The notes under the pieces were generated by a model. The model saw only the letters and a program-made list of their open reading frames with translations, did no database searches and had not been told where the DNA came from. Source: CAZCAC01 sp964496575 (lineage in GTDB: Bacteria > Planctomycetota > UBA1135 > GCA-002686595). Taken from it: a stretch of DNA of 46,163 nucleotides. Shown one piece after another: positions 8,780 through 16,171 of this stretch. Numbering within the stretch: position 1 is the stretch's first letter; every line of letters starts with the position of its first letter. The translations under genes were made by a program, and so were the position numbers. The stretch covers positions 1 through 46,163 of the forward strand of contig CAZCAC010000068.1 of the NCBI GenBank assembly GCA_964496575.1, read 5' to 3'.

Positions 8780-9061
8780 TTAGAGGTAGCCGAGGTTCTT
8801 GAGCTTGCGCTTCACGTCGTCGAGCTCTTCCTGCTCGAACTCGCTGTGCTGATTGCCGTCCGCCTCGCCCATCAGGTCGCGGAGGACGTAGACGATGAAG
8901 TCGGTGGGTGAGTTGAACCCCGAGTCATCGACCACCTGCTGGATCTTCCGGTACAGGGGGCGGGGGATCTTGACGGTGACTTTGCTCTCGCGCACGACGA
9001 ACGCCCGGTTGCGGTAATAGGTTGGATCGGGGAGGGGGTCGGCACGGGAGGAGGCCGACAC
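8780..9061 (-). CDS. Ribbon-helix-helix protein with LGY tail, GTG start
   Basis: The core is SKVTVKIPRPLYRKI (strand then first helix) followed by SPTDFIVYVLRDLMGE (second helix), a ribbon-helix-helix fold. An acidic linker leads to the C-terminus RKLKNLGYL, closely like the tail of the RHH protein at 2392-2589. The first available start is GTG at 9061, giving 93 residues; an internal GTG at 8992 would remove a poorly structured N-terminus. AGGAG lies about ten bases before GTG 9061. Direct ACTCC repeats spaced 11 bases lie over and upstream of that start, which fits autorepression. It leads the set with the Thr-type enzyme and cysC. Confidence 0.7.
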   Translation of the reverse strand: MSASSRADPLPDPTYYRNRAFVVRESKVTVKIPRPLYRKIQQVVDDSGFNSPTDFIVYVLRDLMGEADGNQHSEFEQEELDDVKRKLKNLGYL

Positions 9062-9099
9062 TCCGATAACACTCCTATTGTACTCCTATCGGAGTGTTA
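9060..9099. promoter_or_regulatory. Phased ACTCC repeats with dyad, likely RHH operator
   Basis: ACTCC occurs at 9060-9064, 9071-9075 and 9082-9086, exactly 11 bases apart, and in inverted form (GGAGT) at 9091-9095. The last two direct copies extend to ACTCCTAT. The outer copies form a 10-bp inverted repeat: 9059-9068 with 9087-9096. RHH proteins usually bind tandem short boxes spaced by about one helical turn, and this array sits at the start of an RHH gene. Operator function is inferred. A separate 7-bp hairpin without a T-run lies at 9131-9148. Confidence 0.55.
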
Positions 9100-9274
9100 T
9101 GAGAGCCTTCTTGAGGCGGTGGTGGGAATTCGGCGGCTGGGGCCGCCGTAAGCCACTGCGACACAACGAATTGTGACTCAACTGGAGTCTGGGGCTCCGG
9201 AACTCACCCCGAAGGTGCCGAGACGTATTGCTGGCATCCGCCGTGCCGGAGCGGCGCCCGGATCTCTCATCGGC

Positions 9275-9280
9275 TACAGT
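9275..9280 (+). promoter_or_regulatory. Candidate -10 element (TACAGT)
   Basis: CGGCTACAGT lies 58 bases upstream of the lipoprotein ATG. Similar GCTAnnnT boxes precede other genes in the window. No -35 box is recognisable. Confidence 0.35.
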
Positions 9281-9338
9281 CCCCGCTCCTCTATTCGTAA
9301 CCCTCCAGAAAAGCGCCCCGCCCAGGGGTGAGCCCGTC

Positions 9339-9878
9339 ATGCGACTCCTCCAGACCCTTCTCGCCAGCTCCCTCCTCCTCGCCGCCTCCTGCGGCAGCTC
9401 CGACCCCGCCACGCTGATCGACGAGGGCAATGCGGCCCTCTCCAAGGACCCCGCCGCCGCGCTGGAGAGCTACCAGGAGGCCCTGTCGCAGATCGACGCG
9501 ACCCACCCCCGCTTCCAGGAAGCGACGATGAAGACCTTCCGGGCCCGCTGCACGGTCGAGCCGGCCAAGGTCAAGGAGGAGTTCCTCGCCTACGCGGGGT
9601 CGAACGAGGTGAAGGCGCGCGACTACCGTCTGATCGCGGTCGATCTCTGCAACGCGGCGAAGACGCTGGCGGCTGGCGGGGACGAGAAGGACACGGAGAC
9701 CGCCACCGGGATGGTCTTCGACGCGGTCGACATCGTGACGGCGGGAAAGGAGGCCTTCAAGGAAGAGGAGGGCTGGGACAAGCTGGTCCAGAACGTGGGC
9801 GACACCGCCGGCAAGCTCGGCATCGACGACCCGAAAATGAGCGCCGCGCTGTCGAGCCTCGGCTACGCCGGCGAGTGA
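9339..9878 (+). CDS. Small alpha-helical lipoprotein
   Basis: The 179-residue protein begins MRLLQTLLASSLLLAASC, a lipoprotein signal with lipobox LAAS-C at Cys18. The mature part is helical: residues 23-50 look like one TPR-type helix pair (DEGNAALSKDPAAALESYQEAL), and the rest is unassigned. The C-terminus reads LSSLGYAGE, resembling the LGY tails of the two RHH proteins. I chose ATG 9339 over an in-frame ATG 111 bases upstream because it begins the signal peptide and AGGGGTGA precedes it. It stands alone on the plus strand and ends at a strong terminator. Function is unknown; it is presumably membrane-attached through lipid. Confidence 0.7.
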   Translation: MRLLQTLLASSLLLAASCGSSDPATLIDEGNAALSKDPAAALESYQEALSQIDATHPRFQEATMKTFRARCTVEPAKVKEEFLAYAGSNEVKARDYRLIAVDLCNAAKTLAAGGDEKDTETATGMVFDAVDIVTAGKEAFKEEEGWDKLVQNVGDTAGKLGIDDPKMSAALSSLGYAGE

Positions 9879-9905
9879 TTCCACCGAGACGACCTCCGGC
9901 AAGAA

Positions 9906-9948
9906 GCGAGAGAGGAGAGCGGCCCACCGCTCTCCTCTCTCGCTTTCT
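9906..9948 (+). terminator. Intrinsic terminator after the lipoprotein gene
   Basis: A perfect 15-bp stem (9906-9920 with 9929-9943) with an 8-base loop is followed by TTTCTGTCTCTT on the plus strand, 28 bases past the stop. The other strand lacks a T-run, so it serves the plus-strand gene. Confidence 0.85.
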
Positions 9949-9977
9949 GTCTCTTCTCGACTACACCGGCACCGGGC

Positions 9978-11039
9978 TCACTTCAACTTCTCCCAGTACT
10001 CCTCCGGCATGTCGTGCGCGATCTTCAGCGCGCCGTTGGCGCCGCCGTACATCGGCTCCTCGATGCGGATCACCCTGCCGGAGCCGAGGCGCTTGCGCAT
10101 CTCGTTCTCGATCGCCGTGTCCAGTGCGTTGATCAGGCTACCGCCGCCGGCCAGCAGCACCCGCTCCTTCAGCCGATCCTGGAACTCGGGATCGAAGGTC
10201 CCCACCAGCTCGCCGAGCCCGTCGACGATCGGAGCGACGATGGATATGCAGGCGGCCCTGATGTGCTCGGTGAGGTCGAACGGAGTCGGCTTGCCGTTGA
10301 CCGGGAAGTTGACGATGATCGGTTCCGCGATCTCGGCCACGGTGGAGTGGCGTTCCTTGATCTCCTTGATCATCTGCACGGTGAACTGGGCCTCCGGATA
10401 CGCCTCCTGGATTCTCCGGGTCAGCTCCTTGTCCACCGAATCCCCGGCGCACTCCAGGGTGATCTGATCGCTCTCCTCCGGCATCGTCCCGTGCATCCGG
10501 CAGAGGTCGACCGTGCCGGCGCCGATGTCGATCACCAGGACATCCTCGAGCATCTCCTGGCCGTAGGCGACTGCGAACGGCTCGGAGCACAGCATCACCG
10601 AATCCACCGACTCGCGCGCCACCTCCAGAATGGCGTTCTTGCTCTTGATGCTGGCCTGTGCGGGGGCGCCGATGACGGCGTAGATCAGCTCGTCCTTGCG
10701 CGGCTTGAGACGGCGCACCGATTCGAGCAAGAGGTCTCGCGCGGCGCGGGCATTCTCCTCGCTGGCATCGTAGGTGCCGTTCTGCCCACACTTGAGGACG
10801 CCGTGTTCCAGCGGGCGGTACAGGTTGACCGAGAGGCGCTTGGCGATCGCCTCGTCACCGAAGAGGACGTCCTTCTTCAGCAGCTTCCGGCTGACCACAT
10901 CCTTGGGATAACCCACGAAGGAGGGGATCGTATCCCTCACTCCGTTGCTGGCGGCGACCGAGGTACGGGAAGTACCCAGGTCGATTCCGACATAGAGGAT
11001 GCCGTGGTCCTTGCCTTGCTCTTTGTCGTCTTGCGACAT
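9978..11039 (-). CDS. MamK-like bacterial actin
   Basis: This 353-residue protein has actin/Hsp70-type ATPase motifs: phosphate-1 loop YVGIDLGTSRTSV (17-28), phosphate-2 loop VIDIGAGTVDL (169-179) and adenosine motif LLAGGGSLI (296-303). Beyond the fold it resembles MamK, the magnetosome filament protein: GYPKDVVSRKLL, GDEAI, AVIGAPA, CSEPFAVAYG and PEEYWEKL near the C-terminus, from memory of MamK sequences. Glu153 in SEPF matches the Glu known in MamK to be needed for ATP hydrolysis. A filament-forming cytoskeletal role is inferred. It follows a degenerate GGDEF/coiled-coil gene by 46 bases with AGGAG seven bases before its ATG. No magnetosome genes are near. Generic MreB/DnaK labels fit less well. 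Confidence 0.8.
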   Translation of the reverse strand: MSQDDKEQGKDHGILYVGIDLGTSRTSVAASNGVRDTIPSFVGYPKDVVSRKLLKKDVLFGDEAIAKRLSVNLYRPLEHGVLKCGQNGTYDASEENARAARDLLLESVRRLKPRKDELIYAVIGAPAQASIKSKNAILEVARESVDSVMLCSEPFAVAYGQEMLEDVLVIDIGAGTVDLCRMHGTMPEESDQITLECAGDSVDKELTRRIQEAYPEAQFTVQMIKEIKERHSTVAEIAEPIIVNFPVNGKPTPFDLTEHIRAACISIVAPIVDGLGELVGTFDPEFQDRLKERVLLAGGGSLINALDTAIENEMRKRLGSGRVIRIEEPMYGGANGALKIAHDMPEEYWEKLK

Positions 11040-11085
11040 CGCGTTACTCCTGACTGACTGCTTGGTTCTACGAGCTACGGGGGAA

Positions 11086-12069
11086 TCACTCGCTCTGTTC
11101 CTGTTGGGATCGTTCGTGCATCAGCTCCACATTGGCCTCGAAGATCTTGACCATCATCTCCTTCTTGAGCTGGAGGTCGTCCTCGACGTCCGAGAGCCCC
11201 TGCACGGTTCGATAGACGGAAGCCATGCCCGATTCGATGGGTTGACCGGACACGACGTCCTTGAGCCTACCTTCGGTGCTCTCCAGTGTTTCGGAAAGCT
11301 TGCTCAAACGTCGCTCGAGAAGGCCCACCTGCTCGGCGTGGTCCGCCTTCATCTGCGCGTGCTCGGACTCCATCTTCTGGACGGCGCGCTGCAGGACTTC
11401 CTTCTGGCGACCTCCGAAGTCGGGGAGAGCCTGCCCCATCGAGGCGAAGATCGCCTCGACCTTCGAGTTCAGGAGCGACTCGAGCCGAGACCCGATCTCC
11501 TGGAGGCTGTCGCCGAGCTCGGGGACGCCGACCTGCATCTGAGCCGCGGCGGGCGGGGTGTACACCTGGTACCGACTGCCCCCTTCCGCGAGCGCCTGGT
11601 CCATCGCCCGGCGCACCTCGGTGCAGAGGGCACCGAAATCGACCTTCTCTCCCGCCTTCCGGTAGACCAGTCCGATGCTGAGCGAGACGTGAACGCTGGA
11701 CGACCCCGCGTCGAAGAGGAGCTGGGACGTGTCGCGGAGAAGGCGGCCGGCCAGCCCCGGGCCGTCCTCCTCCCTGGTGTGGGGGAAGATCGCCAGGAAG
11801 TGGCTGCCCACCATGCAGCCCAGGTAGTCACTCTCTCGGGTGTTCTTGCGCAGGACCGAGCTGACCTCGGAGAGGATCGCGTCGCGCGACTCGAAGCCGT
11901 AGAGGTCCCCCAGCTGGTCGAGTCGATCCACTGCGATCATCATGGTGGTGACCGGATACCCGTAGCGGGTAGCGCGCTCACACTCCGATTGCATCAGGCG
12001 TCTGATCTCCTCGAAGGAGAACAGCCCTGCTTCTTCACCGGTGAAGTGAGCGGTGGGGAACTCAGGCAT
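11086..12069 (-). CDS. Degenerate GGDEF domain with C-terminal coiled coil
   Basis: Residues 18-172 fit a GGDEF (diguanylate cyclase) fold: RRLMQSECERATRYGYPVTTMMIAVDRLDQLGDLYG at the start and VHVSLSIGLVYR late in the domain. The active-site GGDEF is replaced by VGSHF (87-91), and no RxxD inhibitory site precedes it. Cyclic-di-GMP synthesis is therefore unlikely; nucleotide binding or scaffolding is more plausible. Residues 185-327 are rich in Glu, Gln, Lys and Leu and look like a long coiled coil (MESEHAQMKADHAEQVGLLE and onward). The MamK-like actin gene begins 46 bases downstream in the same direction, suggesting the two proteins work together. There is no signal peptide or membrane segment, so it is cytoplasmic. 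Confidence 0.75.
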   Translation of the reverse strand: MPEFPTAHFTGEEAGLFSFEEIRRLMQSECERATRYGYPVTTMMIAVDRLDQLGDLYGFESRDAILSEVSSVLRKNTRESDYLGCMVGSHFLAIFPHTREEDGPGLAGRLLRDTSQLLFDAGSSSVHVSLSIGLVYRKAGEKVDFGALCTEVRRAMDQALAEGGSRYQVYTPPAAAQMQVGVPELGDSLQEIGSRLESLLNSKVEAIFASMGQALPDFGGRQKEVLQRAVQKMESEHAQMKADHAEQVGLLERRLSKLSETLESTEGRLKDVVSGQPIESGMASVYRTVQGLSDVEDDLQLKKEMMVKIFEANVELMHERSQQEQSE

Positions 12070-12206
12070 GGATCAGATGGTCGGTCGTGCTGGTCTGGGA
12101 GGAAGGTCGATGGAGGGACCCGGGAGCGCTATCGACCCTCCGCCGAGCCCTTCTTGAGGGTCCTGGACGAACCCAGGAGCATAGCCCAGGGCCCGTGGAG
12201 CGCGGG

Positions 12207-12230
12207 AAAAAAATTCCGGCGGATCCGGCC
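12207..12230 (-). terminator. Terminator candidate after the LOG-family gene
   Basis: On the minus strand a G+C-rich dyad (CCGG, five-base loop, CCGG at 12228-12216) is followed by AA and seven T residues (12213-12207), about 50 bases past the LOG-family stop. The T-run is good but the stem is short. It would separate this gene from the GGDEF/actin unit. Confidence 0.45.
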
Positions 12231-12277
12231 CAGACCCGGGGCGGCGGCTGCCTCGCTCCAGCGGCTCTTCCAGCGCC

Positions 12278-13075
12278 TCACTCCAGGAAGTGCTCGGTCA
12301 GCTCCCTCACCAGGTACTCGTAGGCCTCGTCCACCGAATCGGTCCGGAAGAACAGGCCGATGTCCTCGGGGCTGATCGTGCCGAAATCGACCAGAGCGCC
12401 GAAGTCGAGGACCTTCTCCCAGTACTCGGTCCCGAAGAGGACGATCGGCAGACGGGTCTTGATCTTCTCCGTCTGGACCAGCGTCGCGACCTCCATGAAC
12501 TCGTCGAGGGTCCCGAAGCCGCCGGGCATGATCACCATCGCCTTGGCCAGATAAGAGAACCAGAACTTCCTCATGAAGAAGTAGTGGAACTCGAAGGTCA
12601 GCCGCCGGGTGATGTAGCGGTTGTCGTTCTGTTCGAAGGGCAAGGAGATGTTGAGCCCAACGTTCTCCCCCTTCGCCTCGGAGGCGCCCCGGTTGGCCGC
12701 CTCCATGATCCCCGGCCCTCCCCCGGAGCAGATCACGAAGCGCCGCTCGGTCCCCTCGAGCCCCTTCGACCAGGTGGTCAGGCGCGAGGCCAGCTCCCGC
12801 GCGGCCTCGTAGTAGCGCGACTTCTCCAGCTGCTTCTGCGCCTGCTCGAGGTCCCCCTCCCCCGCCTCCGCCCGGCGGACCAGCTCTTCCGCCTCCTCCT
12901 GCGGGATGAAGCGCGCCGAGCCGAAGAACACGATCGTGTCGCGGACGTGGAACTCCCGGAAGCGGGTCATCGGCTCGATGTACTCCGAGAGGATCCGAAG
13001 GGAACGGGCGTCGGGGCTGTTGAGGAACTGCTCGTTCTTGTAGGCCTTGATGGCGCGGTAGCGGCTTTCAGTCAT
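12278..13075 (-). CDS. LOG-family nucleotide 5'-monophosphate phosphoribohydrolase
   Basis: This 265-residue protein has the LOG (Lonely Guy) hallmarks: CSGGGPGIMEAANRGA (116-131), FFMRK (166-170) and PGGFGTLDE (184-192), with a Rossmann-type core. Family enzymes release ribose 5-phosphate from nucleoside monophosphates, including cytokinin precursors. Many are misnamed lysine decarboxylases. It is longer than the roughly 190-residue plant-type enzymes owing to an N-terminal helical extension and an insert at residues 58-90 rich in Glu, so it belongs to the longer bacterial subgroup. GGAG lies eight bases before the ATG. It is transcribed away from the copper ATPase gene across a 77-base gap. 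Its substrate here is unknown. Confidence 0.85.
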   Translation of the reverse strand: MTESRYRAIKAYKNEQFLNSPDARSLRILSEYIEPMTRFREFHVRDTIVFFGSARFIPQEEAEELVRRAEAGEGDLEQAQKQLEKSRYYEAARELASRLTTWSKGLEGTERRFVICSGGGPGIMEAANRGASEAKGENVGLNISLPFEQNDNRYITRRLTFEFHYFFMRKFWFSYLAKAMVIMPGGFGTLDEFMEVATLVQTEKIKTRLPIVLFGTEYWEKVLDFGALVDFGTISPEDIGLFFRTDSVDEAYEYLVRELTEHFLE

Positions 13076-13152
13076 ACTCGTGTCTCCGGGTTCGTAGGGG
13101 GGGGACTTATAGCAGGCCCCGCGACCCGCTCCTCCCCGGGGAGACGAAATCC

Positions 13153-15381
13153 ATGCCCAGCACCCCCACCGATCAGCCCACCTCCCGGGAGATCCCGATC
13201 AGCGGGATGAGCTGCCAGGCCTGCGCCCTGAAGATCGAGAAGATCCTCGGAGGGCTTTCGGGGATCGACGGCGCCGAGGTCAACTTCGGCTCGCGCAGCG
13301 CGAAGCTGCGCCTCTCGGGCGGGACGGTCGACGAGGTCGAGATGGCCCGGAAGCTCCAGGCGGGCGGCTTCGGCATCCCCGAGGGGGCGCTCTCGGAGCG
13401 CACCCTCGAGGAGGACGTCACCTTCTCCGAGCGTGCGGCGGAGGAGGAGCTCGCCGGCAACCGCCGGGGATTCTGGCTGGCCGCCGCGGGGACGGCGGTC
13501 CTGCTCCTGGCCCACGCGCAGGGCGCCCCGGCGCCCCTGGCCCCCCTCCTGGCCGCGCCGGTGGTCTTCATCGCCGGTCGGAGCATCCTCCAGCGCGGGT
13601 GGCGTTCGGCCCGGGGGGGCAGCCCGGACATGAATACGCTGGTCGGGATGGGCACCACGGTCGCCTGGAGCGCGGGTTTCCTCGCCCTCTTCGCCCCGAC
13701 CTGGCTGGGCGCGGCCGGCGCCCACCTCCACGCGGCGGCGATGATCACCACCTTCGTCCTGCTCGGTCGCTGGATGGAGGCCCGGGCGCGTCGGGGCGCC
13801 GGCAACGCGCTTCGCTCGCTGCTCGAGCTCGCCCCGCCGACCGCCCGGGTGCTGCGGCTCGGCGAGGAGGTCCTGGTTCCGCTGGGGGAGGTCAAGCTCG
13901 GCCAGCTGGTGCTGGTCCGTCCCGGGGAGCGAGTCCCCGTCGACGGCGCGATCGTGCAAGGCGAGACCGCCGTGGACGAGTCTCACCTGACCGGCGAGAG
14001 CTTCCCCGTCGAGCGGGGGCCCGGCGAGCGCGTTCACGCGGGGGCGATCAACGGCCTGGGCGCGATCTCCCTGCAGGCCACCGGGGTCGGCGCCGGCTCC
14101 GCCCTGGGACGCATCGCCCGCGCGGTCCGCGAGGCGCAGTCCTCGCGCGCCCCGATCCAGCGCCTCGTCGATCGGGTCAGCGCCTTCTTCGTGCCCGCGG
14201 TGCTCCTCCTCGCCGCGCTGACCTTCGTCATCTGGGTCTTCGTCGCCGATCCGGCGACCGCGGTCTCGCGGGCGGTCACGGTGCTGGTCATCGCCTGCCC
14301 GTGTGCGCTGGGTCTGGCGACCCCCACGGCCATCCTGGTGGCCACCGGGCGCGGCGCTCGCGAGGGGGTCGTGGTCCGCTCCGCCGAGGCGCTCGAGCGG
14401 CTGGCCTCGGTGGACACCGTCGTCTTCGACAAGACCGGCACCCTGACCGCCGGTCGACCGGAGGTGCGGCGCGTGCTCCTCCCGGAGGAGCGCGGTGACG
14501 AGACGCGCCTCCTCTCCCTGGCGGCATCCGTGGAGCAGAGCAGCGAGCAGCCGCTGGCGCGGGGCATCGTCGAGCACGCGCGCGCGGCGGGCGTGCCGAT
14601 CCTCCCGGCCCTCGACTTCCAGGCGGAGCCGGGGCGGGGTGTGCGCGGCCGGGTGGGCGAGCACTCGGTCTGGATCGGCAGCGAGCGCGGGGCCCGCGCC
14701 AAGGGCCTCGACGCGGAGCGGCTCGAGCGCTGGAGCGAGACGCTCACCGGCGAGGGGTGGACCCCGGTCTTCGTCGAGGTAGACGGCGAGCTCGCCGGGG
14801 CCATCGGGCTCTTCGACGCGTCGCGCCCCACCTCCCGCGAGGTGGTGGTGGAGCTCGAGGCGGAGGGGATCGAGGTGCACCTCCTCTCGGGGGACCACCC
14901 CGGAGCGGTCGCCGCTCTGGCCCGGGAGGTGGGGATCGAGCGCTCCGGCGGCCGCCTGCAGCCGCGGGAGAAGGCGGCGAGGGTCCGCGAGCTCGACGAG
15001 GCGGGTCGGAGGGTGGCGATGGTCGGCGACGGCATCAACGACGCCCCCGCGCTGGCCGCCGCTCACGTCGGGATCGCCATGGGCGGCGGGGCGGACGTGG
15101 CCCTCGAGGCGGCGGACTGCGCCCTGCTCCGGGACGACCCCGATCGGGTCCCGAGGCTCCTGCGCCTGGGCCGCCGGACGGTGCGCACAATCCGGGTGAA
15201 CCTGTTCTGGGCGTTCCTTTACAACACCCTTGCTCTGCCCCTGGCGGCCGGTTTTCTCGCCCCCCTGACCTCCGCCTCGGTCTCCCCGACGATCGCCGCA
15301 GCGATGATGTCGGCCTCCAGTGTCTGCGTGGTGGCCAACAGCCTGCGCCTCCGCTGGACCCGCCTGGCACGGCGAGCCTGA
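13153..15381 (+). CDS. copA: Cu(+)-translocating P1B-type ATPase
   Basis: This 742-residue membrane pump exports copper(I) using ATP. In order: an N-terminal metal-binding domain with MSCQAC (Cys21, Cys24), membrane helices, the TGES-type actuator loop (LTGES), membrane CPC (Cys382, Cys384), phosphorylation site DKTGT (Asp426), GDGIND (Asp626, Asp630), then YN and MxxSS motifs in the last helices. The CPC, YN and MxxSS set marks the Cu(+) subgroup. The conserved SEHP motif in the nucleotide domain reads SEQP with Gln466 in place of His, the position altered by the common human ATP7B H1069Q variant. GGGGAG lies about ten bases before the ATG. No copper regulator or chaperone is adjacent. Confidence 0.93.
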   Translation: MPSTPTDQPTSREIPISGMSCQACALKIEKILGGLSGIDGAEVNFGSRSAKLRLSGGTVDEVEMARKLQAGGFGIPEGALSERTLEEDVTFSERAAEEELAGNRRGFWLAAAGTAVLLLAHAQGAPAPLAPLLAAPVVFIAGRSILQRGWRSARGGSPDMNTLVGMGTTVAWSAGFLALFAPTWLGAAGAHLHAAAMITTFVLLGRWMEARARRGAGNALRSLLELAPPTARVLRLGEEVLVPLGEVKLGQLVLVRPGERVPVDGAIVQGETAVDESHLTGESFPVERGPGERVHAGAINGLGAISLQATGVGAGSALGRIARAVREAQSSRAPIQRLVDRVSAFFVPAVLLLAALTFVIWVFVADPATAVSRAVTVLVIACPCALGLATPTAILVATGRGAREGVVVRSAEALERLASVDTVVFDKTGTLTAGRPEVRRVLLPEERGDETRLLSLAASVEQSSEQPLARGIVEHARAAGVPILPALDFQAEPGRGVRGRVGEHSVWIGSERGARAKGLDAERLERWSETLTGEGWTPVFVEVDGELAGAIGLFDASRPTSREVVVELEAEGIEVHLLSGDHPGAVAALAREVGIERSGGRLQPREKAARVRELDEAGRRVAMVGDGINDAPALAAAHVGIAMGGGADVALEAADCALLRDDPDRVPRLLRLGRRTVRTIRVNLFWAFLYNTLALPLAAGFLAPLTSASVSPTIAAAMMSASSVCVVANSLRLRWTRLARRA

Positions 15382-15416
15382 GCGATTTCGATCACAAATC
15401 GTCCCCTCGAGGGCGC

Positions 15417-15728
15417 TCAGAGGTCGAGGTCCCGCTCCTCATTCTCTCGATCCTCGACCTTGCGCCGGGCCTTGTCGAAGAGGTCATCGAGGCGGGATTC
15501 CTTCTCTCTCTCCTCGGAGAGAGCCGATTCGAGCTTGTCCTGGGCGCCTTCGGTCCGCTCCTCGACGCGCCCGCGGGCCTCGTCCCAGCGCCCTTCGTCG
15601 AGCACCGGCTGGCCGGTCTCGTCGAGCTCGGCGGGCGAAACGGCACGCATGACCTTCCGGGTCAGGACGTCGATGGTCAGGCGCGTCGAGCAGCAGGGGC
15701 ACTCGACCTCGATCTGTTTGCTTTCCAT
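15417..15728 (-). CDS. Small CPCC-motif protein with charged helical tail
   Basis: This 103-residue protein opens with IEVECPCCSTRLTIDV, where Cys10, Cys12 and Cys13 resemble half of a zinc ribbon. A strand-rich patch follows to about residue 45, and residues 48-103 form a long, highly charged helix (DEARGRVEERTEGAQDKLES and onward) that may be a coiled coil. No enzyme family was recognised. Zinc or another metal could be bound by two molecules together. It is convergent with the copper ATPase gene, 35 bases apart, and divergent from a small membrane-protein gene. Any link to copper handling is speculation. Confidence 0.6.
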   Translation of the reverse strand: MESKQIEVECPCCSTRLTIDVLTRKVMRAVSPAELDETGQPVLDEGRWDEARGRVEERTEGAQDKLESALSEEREKESRLDDLFDKARRKVEDRENEERDLDL

Positions 15729-15798
15729 TTACTGCGTACGAATGGGGGTTGAAGCCCGCTCTAAGGGGGGTCACGAGAGTGCCGACGATCACCCCACG

Positions 15799-15804
15799 AT
15801 TGTA
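15799..15804 (-). promoter_or_regulatory. Candidate -10 element (TACAAT)
   Basis: On the minus strand CCCTACAATCG lies 71 bases upstream of the CPCC-protein ATG, in a 153-base divergent gap. It matches TATAAT at five of six positions. No -35 box is evident. Confidence 0.4.
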
Positions 15805-15881
15805 GGGCACCCCCAGTTAGCCCGGATCCCCTGTAACAAATCGCCGGGTCTGAGCTAGGGAATTCGTAAAGGAGGAACGCA

Positions 15882-16043
15882 ATGGAGTCCCGCTGGAAAG
15901 CAGCAGATCAGGGTGCCTACCCCCTGTCGGAGAGTGCCACCGTCGGCACGGCTCTGGACGTCGGGTTGCGATTCGAAAGATACCTCGGCCGGGCGTTCTG
16001 GATCCTCTTGATCGGGGTCCTGGTCTGGCTGGGTCAGGGTTGA
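15882..16043 (+). CDS. 53-residue single-pass membrane protein
   Basis: ATG 15882 is preceded by AAAGGAGG at a spacing of five or six bases, the best ribosome site seen in the window. The frame runs 53 codons to TGA. The N-terminal part is soluble (MESRWKAADQGAYPLSESAT), followed by a basic stretch (RFERYLGR) and one hydrophobic helix (AFWILLIGVLVWLG) at the C-terminus. A strong intrinsic terminator follows 70 bases later, so this is probably its own transcription unit. No family was recognised. The basic residues before the helix suggest the N-terminus stays in the cytoplasm. Conservation in relatives was not tested. Confidence 0.6.
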   Translation: MESRWKAADQGAYPLSESATVGTALDVGLRFERYLGRAFWILLIGVLVWLGQG

Positions 16044-16113
16044 TCGAGATCGGGTCGAACGAGGGATAGAACGCCTCGGGCAGGAGGCGTCCCCGTTACG
16101 CCTGGATCGAACA

Positions 16114-16163
16114 CGCCCCCCGCAAGGCTGACTCGGGAGAGCCTTGCGGGGGGCGGACTTTTT
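16114..16163 (+). terminator. Strong intrinsic terminator after the small membrane-protein gene
   Basis: A perfect 16-bp stem (16114-16129 with 16140-16155) and a 10-base loop are followed by GACTTTTT on the plus strand. The minus strand has no T-run on the other side. It supports a plus-strand transcript over 15882-16043 and shields the convergent CBS gene. Confidence 0.85.
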
Positions 16164-16171
16164 GAAACTTC

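Noticed and set aside
9978..11039. Magnetosome gene island
   Set aside because: Only the MamK-like actin is present; no other mam-type gene was found within the window.
11086..12069. Active diguanylate cyclase
   Set aside because: The GGDEF catalytic signature is replaced by VGSHF and no inhibitory RxxD site is present.
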